DNA of 64,000 bases from Larus michahellis (Eukaryota > Chordata > Aves > Charadriiformes > Laridae): contig NC_133899.1 of NCBI RefSeq assembly GCF_964199755.1, forward strand, positions 27,693,446 to 27,757,445, given 5' to 3'. The position numbers were made by a program, and so were the translations under genes. Position 1 is the stretch's first letter. Each line of letters opens with the position of its first letter. This document shows positions 28,801-42,518 of this stretch, piece after piece. The notes beneath the pieces were generated by a model that saw only the letters and a program-made list of their open reading frames with translations, ran no database searches and was not told the DNA's origin.

Positions 28801-31800
28801 TGGCTTTTGCTAGACTTTACTTCTGCTAGATTAAAAGAGCTGTTAAAAGATGTTTATATTCCTTGCTGCCAGCTCTGCAAACCTCTCGAAGGCTCTGACA
28901 ATCGAGCCAAGTTTCTTCCTAGAGATAGGGAAAGCATGAGCTCCAAATAATAGACCTCATATGCTAAACTTAATCTTCAGTGACACCTGTGCAAACAAAA
29001 TGCCTTCAAAGGCATTGCTAAAGTATAATTGACCGGCCACGCAAGCAGAAACAACTGAGGATGCAGGAGGAGGCGACTCAGCTCAGCACTTGCACTGCAC
29101 AGGGTATGCAGCGGCGGTAAAAAAAGTGCAGACAGGTTTTATGTCACTCGGACATCAGGGAACTGCTCCCAGAAAAAGAATGTCTCTCTGAAAAGTGTCC
29201 TTTCAGCATGTTAGTGCCATCAAGAGGCGATCCACAGTGGACGAGGACATGGGGCTGGCCCTGCCCAGCTGCACTTGAGTGCTGGGTGCCCGTGGGACAG
29301 TGCAGCAGAGGTGACCCCTGCAGAAGGCGAGGGGACAGGGAGCAGGACAGTGCGTGCCGTTCTGCCAAAGGCAATTCCCCAGAGCCCTCGCACCCATTTG
29401 GCCCAGCACAGCCAGCAGACAAACCACACTGGCCTCCACACCGTGCATCCACCGGGGCGCTGGGAGGAGAGCGCTCACCCGCAGCATCACCCCAGCAGAC
29501 CCAGCTTCTCTCCGAGACTGTGGCTTCCAGGTACTCATGAGAAAAGTGCAGTGTAGCCAATTATTTTGTGTTTGCGCCTCTGTGAAATGCTCTGTTCAAT
29601 TGACAAATTGACCAGAAAAACAAGCGAGGCACTTCCCTCCTTCCCCATGCTTTTGAGTGCCGGCTCGCTCCGTGCACCGAGCTCTCCTCCAGCAGGGAGA
29701 GGAGATCCTTTGAACAGGGAGTGAAGTGTTACCCATACCTAGAAGAAATCTTAATTGGATATAAGAAAAGATTTTGTATATTCAGTGTAAAGGAGCCTAA
29801 GCCACTTAGAAAAGGATCAAACAAATCCTCTGAAGTGGGCCAGTATCATTTGATCAGCACTTGGTGTCTTCAAATTGAGATTTTTTTTTTCCTTTAGTTT
29901 GAAAAGGAGATGCTCTAGTTAAACCACAGGTTCGGAGCCCATTGTGCCACTTACACCAGTAGGAGTGTATTATCCCCACCGCAGGAGTCATTAGCCTCGT
30001 ACATGAGCCCTGTTGGCACAAAGCACCGATTCAGGCAGTTCAGAGCCCAGAGTTGGGGATGCACCGCAGCCTGGGAGTGAGGGAGAGGCTGCTCCGTCAG
30101 GCCCAGAACCTGGGAAACGGGGCAGCATTCCCTCCCTTTCCTCACACCTTTTGCCACCCGGACCAGGGAGCCACATGTCAGCTGTCGGGACAACCACGGG
30201 ACTGCAGCTGGATGCAGCACAGGCGCTTCACCTCTCCAAGCCCTCCATGGTGCCAGAGAACACCCTCCCCAGCCCGGTGGGCACAGACACAGCTCTGGGG
30301 CCAAGCACTGAGCACTGCACACCAGGCGCTGCTGCCAAGGAAGGAGGACGTTTATTCCAGCATCCCCAGTTCTGCCTGTGACTTGCTGTAGCAGGAGCCA
30401 CCCCTCTCTGGGTCCCATCCCCACGCAGCACCCAGGGCTTGCTGAGGCAGCAGGAGGCACCCAGCCCCCAGCAGTAATGGAGATGCCTCTTTCCAAAGCA
30501 ACCTGTTCACCAAGGGCAAAGTAGGTGCTCCTGCAGACACTGCCAAACTTCATGGCAAAGCCACTTCTCCTCTAAAGGAGCCAGAGCTCGGTCTGAGCCC
30601 TCTGCTCCTGGCTCAGCAGCTCAGCTTTGCCTCAGCGGGAATGGTTTCCTTTGAGAAGGCTTAAGCTCTGACCACCATTGCTGGTTACCAGGCTCAAAAA
30701 GCCCAGCAGAGCTAGAAATCATCAGCCCAGGAGCCAGAAAACTCCCCTGCAAGTTCTGGCCTTGTGAAGGTATCTGCCCCATGCCCTTACCAAGGCATGG
30801 GCCACCTCTTCCTGCCCGACCTGTGGCACAGGCATGCCCAGGAGCACATCGGCTGCCCAGGAGCACCCAAGGGTGGCCGGGGAGGGGCTGAGTTGGTGCC
30901 CGAGCCCAAGGTGCTGCACTGACACAAGGAGCGCCGTCACAGCACATGGGACACCATAGGACCACCCAGCCCAGGGGAATCCACCCATCCTGCCTGCAGC
31001 AAGGGGAACCAACGGGTCCTCCAAGGTCAAGCGTTCAGCCAAAAAGCAGCAGAAATAGTGAAATACTAGAATAGAACTGAGGATGTTCGAGCCTGTAGGA
31101 CAGAAACTTGGCACTGCCAAAGAACAGGCCCCTGACAATTCCCTTCTCGTAGCAATGAATGCCAGCGAGCTGCGCTTAGAGAAGAAGCATGTTTCTGCTT
31201 ACACAGGAGTAACTGCACTAACTGACCTAGAGGTAATTATCAGGAGACACTGTCTCTTCTGGTCACTGACAGTGGATACCACAGAAGCATTCATTGATAC
31301 CTGCCTTCCTGCCCACATACACTTCCCATCCGCACACACAGAAGCAGCCTTGCCTTGCAGAGCTCCAATTATTTATTTATTTTTGTATATGCTGAGCTTG
31401 CAGCCTGGCAGCTCACCAGAGGATTTGTTTCACAAACGCCCTGATCCCTCTCAGGAGCCAGGCCCTCTCCAGCTTCAGAGCTCAGCTCTCTAGATATCTG
31501 AAGAACAAGGAGACACTTATAAATTCCTATTCAAGCATAAGGTATTATTTTGGAATAAGTAAACCTCACTACTATCTCCTGACTTTCCTTATACAGGAAC
31601 ACAAGCAAGACCCAAAAAACTGATGGGAGGTATAAAGGAGGAGGAAAGCAGCTGAACGCAATTTTATAGAAGGTCTTTGTGGGTGGTAACTGCTGGTTTA
31701 TCTCACCTGTGAGCAATCTGGCCCCCATGTGCCTCTCCTTAGTAGCTGAGAAGGTATTTACAGGGTCCTGGAAGCCCTGTGTGTGTCTGAGGGCAGCTTT

Positions 31801-32660
31801 GGGTGAGGCTGGTTTTCCCCAAGGAGGATGTGCTCACAGGGTATCAGCCCAGCACTGCTGAGCCTGGGGCAGACTGGTGCCCCAGAAGCAGTGTACTTGT
31901 GGTCTGAGCAGCTCAGAGGTCTGCTGCATGATCCTGACTTTGGAAGAACGTGTTTTTGGTGTTGCTGCACCACATCCCTGTCCCCATCCCTGCAGTGGCA
32001 CCAAGCAGCCGGTGTCTGGCCATCACCCATCCAGAGGAGCTGCTGGTAGGGCCAGAGCTCCATAGCAGGTCCTGGGGCAGAGATGGAGCCAGCGGGGCAG
32101 AGCTGGTACAGTCACTGTGGGGCTGTTCATGGGCGGGCAGGATGCAGTTGCCCCCCCCCCCATCACCCCTGGTAGGGTCACACCAACCCCCTGGCGCTGG
32201 GCCAGCTGCCTGGGGCTCACGTGGACCTTCGCAACGGGAGGAACCAGGCTCAGCAGAGATTTCCTTCCCTGCTCACATAATACCCCGTGCCAAGATCTCA
32301 ATAAATGAGCTAATTTTTAAGAAACACTCTGGTTTGTGTGTCTGTGGAACACAGCCGATATGCTGTGCCATTATGGTAATAGTTTCATCTGGAGGCTTTT
32401 CCAAGAAAGAGAGAAAGGAAACTGCTTTTCTGTATGTACACTTTAAATGCAAGCTGCAACTTCAGCCCAGCACTCTGGGGTCTCCTCTGCTGAAACGTTT
32501 ACATAAAAAGCCATCCAACACCAGACTTTGCTCCGAGAATGCATTCACTGAGGAGAGTGCCTCATTTAAGTACCAGTTGGAGACCAAATTCCTGTGTACA
32601 GATAAACTGAGCTCAGAGGGTACCGCTTTATAATGGCACTGCATTAGGCACAGGTGATTC
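22833..32660. other. Noncoding stretch
   Basis: No gene supported. An AT-rich block at 23275-23450 with many TAAT cores stands out. GC-rich open frames at 24.1-25.2 kb and 29.2-30.5 kb occur in overlapping frames on both strands, as expected of chance in GC-rich DNA. Confidence 0.6.
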
Positions 32661-32935
32661 CCCTTTCCTTTCCTTTCCTTTCCTTTCCTTTCCTTTCCTT
32701 TCCTTTCCTTTCCTTTCCTTTCCTTTCCTTTCCTTTCCTTTCCTTTCCTTTCCTTTCCTTTCCTTTCCTTTCCTTTCCTCTCCTCTCCTCTCCTCTCCTC
32801 TCCTCTCCTCTCCTCTCCTCTCCTCTCCTCTCCTCTCCTCTCCTCTCCTCCCCTCCCCTCCCCTCCCCTCCCCTCCCCTCCCCTCCCCCTCCCCTCCCCT
32901 CCCCTCCCCTCCCCCTCCCCCTTCCCTTTTTTTTT
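32661..32935. repeat. Zoned pyrimidine pentanucleotide microsatellite (CCTTT / CCTCT / CCCCT)
   Basis: Three nearly pure tandem blocks follow each other: about 115 bp of CCTTT, about 75 bp of CCTCT and about 75 bp of CCCCT, then a T-run. The whole tract is pyrimidine on the plus strand and purine on the minus strand. ORFs across it are low-complexity artefacts. Confidence 0.98.
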
Positions 32936-35900
32936 AAATGGGCGGTCTAGCATGCTATCTCTTCCTAATAATCTGAAAAATGAAGAATTTGAGCCTTTCC
33001 TTCACTTACAGGAACCCTAAAGTCACCATTTTCCCAATGTTACTCCGGTGTGAACATACCAAATGGCCTCAGCATCGAGGCATAGGGCTGGTCTTGCCAA
33101 AAGCGGGCAGATATATTTTCAGTCGCTGTGGTTTGTTACTCTTTCACCTGTGCTTTAGCTAATACACTTGTGAAAATTAGCTAAGTCTCTTTTAAGTTAT
33201 CACATGTTTTCCATGTGCCCGGAGGCACCCACAGGGCAGTGGCTGTACAATGACTGTACAGTGACTCTTTCCAAGCCCCTCCAAGGCCCCTCCAGCCCTC
33301 GCCAGGGTTTCTTTCCCCACAGAGTCCCCACATCGCAGAAGTGGAAGACAGGCACAGAGCGGCTGTGCGCCGTCAGCCTTGTCCTCGGGGATGCTCTCCG
33401 GGGGATGCAGCTCCCCTTCCCCAGGGCAGCCGTCCTGCCGCCCCATACCCCGATGGCACCCGCAAGGCCACCGCCACCAGCCCTTACCAGCCCCAGCCTC
33501 CCTCCGCTTCAGATGAGCCGTGCTCGCGGGAACGAGCCGGGGGGGTGTCTACCACTCTAACGCTCAAGCACAGTCTTGGCATAGCCAGAGAGCCGCATTT
33601 TCCAGCCCTTTATTTTACCCCTTGTCTGCGCATCGAATACTCGCTCCACACACAGCCCCCCCGGCAGCCCCCAGCGCGGGGCTGAGGGCGCACAGTTCCC
33701 AGAGGACGCACCACAGATTGATCAATTCTCTGCTTCTTAGGACCAGAACCTGGCTGTTTCCCAGATCCCACCACGCACCACAGCGAGTTTGACTCACTGT
33801 GCCACGCTCTTGACAGATACCAACGGCTCAGATCCATATGTCACACAGTTTGGTGCAGCCTGATCACAGGTTTTACATCAATATATGTGGAAAGTTTTAA
33901 AGGATTTGCAAAACATCAGTTCTGTGACTGTGTCCGTTCCTTACACGTACTCTGGTTTGCATCTGTTTTCTTATCAAAAACCTTCAACAAAAACAGGGTA
34001 AAGAAAACCCTCAAATGACAAGATGACTTGCCTAAACTCAGCCTTTACATAAGTTAACACAAATCAGATAGTGAGAATGATTATTCATACCCTTAAAATA
34101 TGCTGTATTTCAAATCCTTTCTTCATTGAAATGCCAACAAGAAAAAAAAAGCCATTTCAAAGAGATATGCCCCCAGTAGGAAGTATGGCTGTGCACCGAC
34201 CTCTGCAAATCTGTTTCCTATGTTTATGTACTCCATGTGTGTATATAAGCACTTAAGCGATTGCTTTCAGACGTTTACAAAATAATCCTAGTGAATGGAT
34301 TGTAAATTATGAACCAAAGCTGCTGTGGACGGAAGGTCACTGTCCCTCGAAAGGCTGCTGGCGCCGGGTCCCGTCCTGCCCTGCTTCAGCCGCAGCGGCC
34401 CAAAACATCAACCCAGCGATTAGGAAATACAGAGGGACTTTTCTACCTAGTGAAGTTCAGAAGACAAGCCCCACTCCAGGCAGGTGACACAGTGATGATA
34501 ATTATTGCCCTACATTAGCAGAAACAAAGGAGGAATGCCAAGGTATTAAACCCAGGACCCTGCAATAAGAATTTCTGGCAGGTTATCGCCATGGAATGGT
34601 CACTCCCTGTCTAAAATTCTCAGTCTGTTTCAAGGACAATTAGCTGGAATCACCCAGTGAAACCTAAGATACCTCAGAGGAAGTGTTATGGCTTGCCATA
34701 AAAATATATACACTTCATTTGTTATACTCAAAATCTTGTTATGGACAAAAGGGAGCACACATCTGAGGTGCCAGGAATTTATCGCTAGTCTAATTAACGT
34801 TTTACCAGCCTACTCAAAACATGAGAAGCACTTATTATTAGTCCAGTTACGACAGTGCTAACACTTACATTCCAAATTATCTAACCATTATTTAAAAATT
34901 CATTAAAAATACAGCTAGAACCTTTCTAGGTGAATTCCCCGGTGTTTCTGCGAGGGGAGCTCCCAGCCCCAGGGCTCTGCTCCCCCGGGGACCCACCAGG
35001 ACCCGAGGCTGCTGGCACCCTCCTGCGATGTGCCCCTCCATATCACGCTTCCATTAACTACAGGGTCACAGATGGTTCACACCAACCAGCAGAGCTCCTC
35101 GTTAGCCCTGGCAGGTAATGAACAGAAAGCAAGTTAAACTACAGCCAAAACAAACTCAGGCAACAGGCACCCAACCGCCGACGCCATCCCACACTGCGCC
35201 AGGCCGGCGCAGGGCTGTGCGGCTCGGTGCGGAGCCCATGGCACGTCTTTAGTGATGGCAAAATGAAAATCAATGAGATATTTGTTAGTTAATTTGGTGA
35301 CGAAACACATCGAGAAGAGCTGAGCCACTGCAAAATTCTGAGGGCAGGAGGAGGCACCCCCCAGGAGATGCCAGAGGAGCAGCCGCCCCGAGCCACCCGT
35401 GACTGAGCACCCACGCGGTATTCGCTGCTGTCTTCATGCACTTGGCTTCACCGTGGCCAGTGCTGCTCTGAATGGTAATAAGTGTTTCATCATAAGCGAC
35501 TGCTGTTTCACGCCACAGATACACTTTATATAAAGCAGAAGGAAAATGCCTGAAGAATTGCAAATGCCTTTTGATGAGATCCCCACAAGAGTCTATTAAG
35601 GACACTTAATTTTGCTCCGTGGTTATTATTGATATCAGGGCCAAGCGGGACGACGGGCAGCAGCGGCAGTGAGCTCCTCCCCGGCAGCGTGGACACAGCA
35701 GCGGTGGGGGATGGGTGTCACAGTGAGCGCAGGTGGCGGCACCTCAGTGCCTGCCATGGGAAAGGGGGAGCCTGCAGAGCCTGCAAGGCCAGGGGAGACT
35801 CCTCCGGCAGCGGGATACACCCCGGAGCCCAGGAGCATTCAGCCTGGAGAAGCCACACAAGCTGGAAGCCAGCAGGGTCACCACAATTATTGTCACAGAG

Positions 35901-37379
35901 TTCAACAGCGGAGCATCGCAAGCACTCACCTTACTGTCAGCACAGTTTAATTACGTTTTAAAACGGGGCCCAGGACCCATGCCCAGTCTTCGTAGTGTTT
36001 CCTGTGATGGTTTCCTTACACTTGTAGTCAGTGAGTCGCCCAAACTGCAACAGCATCTTCCAAACCAGCCTGAGGTGACATATTGTAGCTGAGATAGCGA
36101 AACGTGACAAAGGAAAGCCTCTTTAAGCAAAGGGTGGTGTGTGCCCAGTAGACGCTCCGTAACAGACCATTGGGCAGCGGGGTCTCTTGTTTTACCGCTC
36201 CGTAAGTGCCTCCTTGTGCACGTTTGCCTTGTGAGAAAACCAGCATTCTCTTAGCAGCTGAACTCCCCCTTTCCATTCATGCCTTCAAAAGGGATTGCCA
36301 GTACGATTTAAGACTCTTTTCCCCTCAATCCAGCTCAAGGAAAATTTGTAGGTGGCAGAGTGAGACAAGAGGCTTCATCCCATGTCTCACTCCTCATTTT
36401 CACACCAGGCAAAATAGCTCCTTAGAAGCAGCAAAGGCAAACGCAATGGGTTTTGAACGGAGAGGGAGCAAGAGTCCCTCAGTTCAGTTGGTTTCCTTTC
36501 AAAGTTAGAAGACTTCTGTTTAGAGGGAAGTACTTTTTCTTATCAGGGAATGACAGAATGGTAGGAAATGGCCTCAGAGCCCCTGAGGAGCCCCCTGCCT
36601 GAGCAGGACCTGTGCCGCACCTGGCAGAGGTGTCCGCCCTGGAAGAAGTCTCCAGAAGACCCGAGTCCTGCAGCAGAGCTGCCGGGCCCCATCCCCACGA
36701 CCTCGGGCATCCCCCATTCCCTCCTCCGGGGCGGCCGCTCTGCAAACCCGCTGTGTGCTTCCTCAGCCAGCACAGACACCGAGCAGATCTCGCCTTTCTG
36801 CTTTCAACCACCACCCCCTTTTTCCTTAAAACACACTAGAAGACTATCAACATATTTAATAGCCCTCAGTCCCAAAATGTCACTTCTTGGTTTATATTTA
36901 ATCCAAATACTAAATCACCTGCTCTTTCATAAGCCACTGATCATGCCGTTCCTGGACACCCCCCCCACCAGCCCACCTCCTCCTGCATCACGAGCCAGAG
37001 GGGCCTGCAGCGGAGGAGAAGTCCCCCTGGGGAGCAGAGACAAGCCTGTCCTGTGAGACCGGAGCCCCGTGTCCCATGTCCCCACTGCCGTGCAGAGCCG
37101 TGGCAGCAGCCCTGTCCCCCAGCTCTGCACTGGTGTCCTTGGGTCTGCAGCCTTGCTGTCTGGACCGTGGACACGCTGTCCGGGCTCAGCAGAGCCCCCT
37201 CGCCCTCAGCGCCAAGGGCTATGTTCACCAGCCACAGCAAAGCTCTCCCAGACACCAGTCCTTCCCTCCCCTCCCGAGCGGAGCCGGTGCCCCCTCAGGC
37301 TGCGGGCTTTGTGCCCGCTCTCGCTCATGACAGCACTGGGTTGGGGCGGGGGTCCTTCTCCTGGGGACAGGTCTCAGCA
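32936..37379. other. Noncoding stretch between the pentanucleotide array and the CpG island
   Basis: No exon or certain repeat. A short 'gcattcagcctggagaagcc' near 35828 resembles a CR1 block but stands alone. Confidence 0.6.
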
Positions 37380-37890
37380 GTGTCCATCTCCAGGCTGTGA
37401 CTGCCCACCCCCGCACGGGGACAGACCCCTGCGCCCAGGCAGGGCAGCCAGCCGAGCATCCCGCCGGCACTGCAAACCCCGGCACCACAAACCCCGGCCC
37501 TGCCAGAAGCCGGGAAGGCGAACCCCCGGCGAAGCTGTCACCCCGCGCAGGGGGCTGTGTTTGCCAGCCGGTTGGCACTCCAGGAACGCAGCGGCAACAA
37601 AACCCACACCTTCCTCTGGCACAAAAATACCTCTGCGTGGGCTGAGCCACACGAACGCTCCTTCCGCGCCGGCTTCCACGCCGGCACGACGGGCAGGCGA
37701 GGCGTAAAAATAGCGCTGCCTCTCCGGGGCTGCGAGCTCGGCCTGCCGAGGGCTGCGTGTGCCGGGGGCTGAGCCGGGAGGGGATGCTGGCTCTCCCGCC
37801 CCCAGCCCCGGTTTGTGGCGGCGGCACCAGCGCTCCCTGGGCGTCTCAGCTCTGCCTGGCATCGGTCAGCGTGGGTCGTCTGGGTGGTGC
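37380..37890. promoter_or_regulatory. CpG island in the LRFN5 3' flank
   Basis: By hand count about 45 CpG dinucleotides occur in roughly 540 bp of about 65% GC, giving an observed/expected ratio near 0.8, far above neighbouring sequence. No TATA box or clear coding exon is evident next to it. It could be the promoter of an unannotated (perhaps noncoding) transcript, an orphan CpG island, or simply a GC-rich patch. Strand is unknown. Confidence 0.6.
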
Positions 37891-40800
37891 GAAGACAAAG
37901 ACTTAATGCCATGGTAGGAAACCAGTTAATCTCTGAGTTGCACCAGGTGTTGGCTAAAAAAGCAAAACAGAATAGAAAGGGAGGAACTGGTTTCTGAAAG
38001 GCTTCAGAACTGGCATTTCATTTCTGTTCAGAGGCCAAACACGGAGCCTGCCTGGAAGAATTCTGTGTTACAGCAGCACGGCAGTCAGGAGCAAGGAAAA
38101 GATCAAGGAAGACCGTTTATCTAAACATGCACACACAACCCTCTGTGCACCTCCTGCAAGTCTCTGCTGCGCTGTCCTATTCTGCATTGACCCGCACGGT
38201 GTTCAGATGATGCCCAAAGGCACTCAGACAGGCTCCTCGCCGGGAAGGTCTGATGGGTGTCCCTGCGCCCCGAGGGCAGCTCGGAGCTGCCAAAGGCCCG
38301 GGCATGGCCGGTCACTAGGGCAGGAGAAGTCCGGGCCAGCTCCTCTCCCAGGAGCCGAGGAGATGGGGCAAGTCGCCAGAGCCGTCCCTGCCACCTCCCC
38401 CAGGCTAATCCCCCAGAGCGGGAAATGCCCCTGACAAAGCCCTGGGCAGCGCTGGCTGCAAGATGCCGCACGAGCCCTTCCCCAGCCAAGGAGCGGGAGC
38501 GAGAGCCTGGCCCAGCTCCCAACTCACCTCCCCTGAAGGGCGAGAACAGCAGCGTTTGCTCTGCACCCTGCGGATGTTGAGCAGAGACACCATTTCATCG
38601 ACTCCATCTGCCACCACGCACCAGCACCTTCTGCTGCTGTTTATTTAGAGGGGTGACGGTAGAAAATGTTTAGCAGCTGGATGGGTTTTCATGGAGCAAA
38701 CACAGAAAGAGCAGAACAAAGCGTGCGACTTGCCCAGCACGAGTGAACTGGGCAAGGGAACTGTGGAAATAGGCTTTCACAGAGCCAGAGGAGGGACGCG
38801 CATCACCTCACGCTCCCTCCTCCCGGGTCACACACCCCTCCCCACACCCCAGCGCTAAGGACAGGGTTAAGTACAGGCAGCTTGTGCTAATGCTTCTGCA
38901 GTAATTAGCTGATAAGCAGAAAAAGCACGCTGCTTGGCTGGGATGCCCAGCTAAAGGTTGCGCTAGTTCTCGTAATACACAGATTTGTATTTTAGAGCTA
39001 AGCATGGAATAAGTATACATTTATCTTAACTTCAAAAGGTCACATGATTTCGTTACTCTGGGAAGAGCAATTAACCTATAGCTGCACTCCTGTGGTAATT
39101 CTGAGTGTGAAGAGTCAATGGAAGCGGGTGAACGTCCGGAGCTCTCCCACGGCAGGAGTGGAGCCGGCTGCGCCATCCCTCACCGCGCCGCTCCCTCCCC
39201 CTGCCCGGACGCTTTGCTCCCACCCTTCACAGTTTCAGGGCGGCAGCACGCACGCTGCTTGCTTCTGCGGGGTTATTCCTCAGTGGTTCCGTTTACCTGG
39301 TTCTCCCTTCAGTACCACAAAAATCAGAGCGTTTCCCTGTGTTCCCAGGCATTTAGGGATGAAGGCAGCAGGTCCAACCCCACAGCTGACCCGGACCAAA
39401 CCAGAAGAAAAGTCCCCTCTCTTCACCTGCATCACTGTCTAGATCTTGTTTTAGCACCTACATTTCAGGTCCCTGAGCAGTGAGGGCCAGAAAGAAACTG
39501 ATGATCTGCCATTAACTACAGCAAGGGGAGCACAACCTCTGCCACCAGCTGCAAGCAGCGCTGAGCGGGAGGTCTCCTCTGAGACACTACCTGTCCCACC
39601 ATCCTCCCCTGGCACTCTTCAAGCCAGACTTCACCTTAGGGACAGCACGCACGGAGCTGGCATTAATCCCCACTCACCGCAGCCACAGCCCAGCAACAGC
39701 AACGTGTTGCTCTGCCGTGCCATTAGGCAGCAGTTGTGCCTAATTGGGAACAGGCCGGGGAAGGGCACGGACCGCAGGCCCAGCACCGTTGGGACGGCAG
39801 GACGGGCATTCTCACCTCGGCGGGGCGGGAGCACGCCGAGCCGGCGCGCCCGTGTCCCCCGGCGAAGCCAGAGCACCGTTAATAATGCTGCCTCCGTTTC
39901 CAAATGAGAAACAGAAGCAGAGCTTCAGCTCTTCTATATTGCAGGGATTTTTTAAGTTCGGTTTATTGCAGCCTGTCAAAAATGTTACTTGCAATTTGCA
40001 CCCTGCTGTATCACTTTGAAGCATAACCTGCATCTTCACATACCAGCTAAACTAGTTATCTCTTCATTTAATGTTACGGAGTAATAGGGACAGAAAAGAT
40101 ACTTGTGCACTACATTTGTCTACTACATCAGCAAAAATATACAAATATATTTCAGCCCTGTTTAAAAAGCAGCACTGTTATTCCACATAGCTGCAGACAA
40201 AAGTTTATCCAGCAGAAGCAATGGGAACTAGAACGCAACATCTTCTAAAATAGCCATCTTCACAGTTGTGCTTTACAGCACAATGGTTCACCAGAGATGA
40301 CTCTAATTGCGGTGTCAGAGACGCTCACTATTTAACCTCTTCAAAAGCTTGGCAGTGCCGCTGGCGAGGCTCCGCGCAGCGTCCCGGCACCCAGCTGGGA
40401 GCACCCAGGTGCTGTGGCCGCCCGGAGCCGCGAGTCCCCCAGGCACCTGCCCTCGCTGCTTCGCTGAGTGTATTCCATGACCTGCTGTGCGACGACCGTC
40501 AGGTCAATCTGAATTTTATAAAGAAGCCTTCTCAGAAAGCTACAACTAATCTTTGTTTTCTTTCAAGAATGTTTTTTAAATGTAATTACAAATGAAATGT
40601 TCTTCTAAGTGCTTGCCTTCTACCTACCGGTTATAACTGGTTTCAGCCTGACAGAAATGCTAGACGCACGTATTTGATGTTACATTTTCTCTGGTTTCGG
40701 TGAACTGCACAACAAAACATCCCTGTAGGGAAGGAAGCCTCTCCTGCAGAGGGGTGGAAAGGCGGCAGGTCTCAGAGGAAGCCCGTCAGCAGACACCCGG

Positions 40801-42518
40801 CTGGGCCCCGCTGGGCCCCCTCCCACACCCCCAGGGAGCCCAGTGCCCGCAGCCCCCGGCACTGCCACCCTCCACCCTCCCAGACGCAAGAGCAGTAAGA
40901 GAGCAGAGAATTTAAAAAATCAACCAAGACACAGGAGAACAAACTCTCACCCCCTCTCTCACCGCCAAGGAAACAAAAACTCTTTGGGCTGAGCTCGCTT
41001 GGCCAGGGAGAGCGGCACACACCAGCAGTCCCGCCTTTGGAGAACTGAGTACCACCAGAAACGAAAGCCCGACAGCCTCGGAGCGTTTCACCGAGCGGGA
41101 ACTGCGCCCACCCAGCGCAGGCAGACGGAGCTGGGCTCTGCCACAGCTCCGGTTGTCTGTGAAATACCTGAAACTGCCACTTAACAGAGGCAGGACCCTC
41201 GATCCCGCGCCAGAAACCACGCTGCCAGGGGATCTTCAACTTCCCACAATCCACTAACACCCAAAAATCCCACCCAAAATTGTGAAATTCTGTACAGAAA
41301 ACCCAAGCTGTTGACAGCAGACTGTCTTTTGAACTTTCACAGCTTCAGCCGATCTCGCCGCAGTGAAAGCTGGATTTCTAACTAACATTGAGCTGACAGG
41401 TGGAACTTACCTTGACAATTAATTAAAATAATATAAAAAGGAATCGGCAAGGGAAAAGCAGCTCTGCTATGTGCATGAAAGCTTGAAATTGGAGCCATTG
41501 AATGAGGGTAATAACATGATATTAATGTGAAATGAAATCCTGAGAGCCGATACAGCCCGTGCAGCAAGAGTTTGGAGCTTGTAGGTTTAATAAGGGCTTC
41601 GGCAGCTGCACGGCCTGTCGCAGGGCGTCAAAGGCAGCAGCAGCCACTGCTCAGCTCTGCCTGTAACTCACTCCCGAGTCACGGCTCCACTCTGCCCTGC
41701 TGTTTCGCAGCCCTGAATGTCACCGGCTTCTCTGGGAAAGGTCAGCTCTCCTGTAACCCACAGGGGCTGCAGTAAGAGAGGTGGAGAGATTGTGGATTCA
41801 ATTTCCACTAAACATTTTACTGAAAAGTAGTTTATTTTGGGCCCATCCTCTTCCAGAATTCGAACCCTGATTAGACTACGCAGTTAAGAAAGGGAAGAGC
41901 ACTATGTGCTGCTGTTATAATCCACAAAAAATCCAGGCTACGTGCAGCGCCAGAAAGATCCCTGGTCACGCTTTGTGAGAACAGGAGCGATGAGTCCAAC
42001 TCCTGACCAAAATCAATGTTTTTTTCCCTTTGAAGTCTCCGTTTGGCATGGCATTCTCGTGCTCTGGATGAAACACGGACCGTTTACCCCTGGGTTCTGT
42101 GCGGCTGGACGAGCACCGAGTTTTCTGTCCCTGAGGTTGGGGTCCCCATCATCGATGCCTTGGGGTGGACCCTGGTGCTGCTCTCGGCTCTGCAGCCCGG
42201 CTGCTGGCCATCAGAGGGGGAGCAGCAAGAGGGAACCCGAAGGGTGAAGCTCCCGGCTCAGCGCAGACTCTCCTCCCAGGGGTTGCCTTCACCTGGGGAG
42301 ATGTTGGTGTCCCCGCTGGTGTGGGCAAAGCACGGGCAGCCTGCTCAGCCATCTGCCCAGCCCGAGGGCCACCATCTGCACGGCGCGGCAGAAGCCACCG
42401 GTGGGACCAGCCCCCCCGGGGGGAGCTGCCGGCCCCGGGGAGCTGCGTCTGGGCAGCTCCACCGCCTGCCCTTCGCACAGCCCACGTGAAGCCAGTCGTG
42501 CCGACAGCAAGTACTTAC
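37891..42518. other. Noncoding stretch
   Basis: Apart from the CpG patch at 39.8 kb nothing is recognised; open frames are short and unsupported. Confidence 0.6.
39745..39880. other. Small CpG-dense patch
   Basis: A short block with many CpGs, including a GGCGCGCC site, about 2 kb from the larger island. Too short to call a promoter. Confidence 0.4.

Noticed and set aside
32462..32953. 163-codon minus-strand ORF rich in Glu/Gly/Arg/Lys
   Set aside because: It is the translation of the pentanucleotide array.
36544..36600. Possible reversed CR1 end near 'gacagaatggtagg'
   Set aside because: Match too short, and the following sequence does not continue as CR1.
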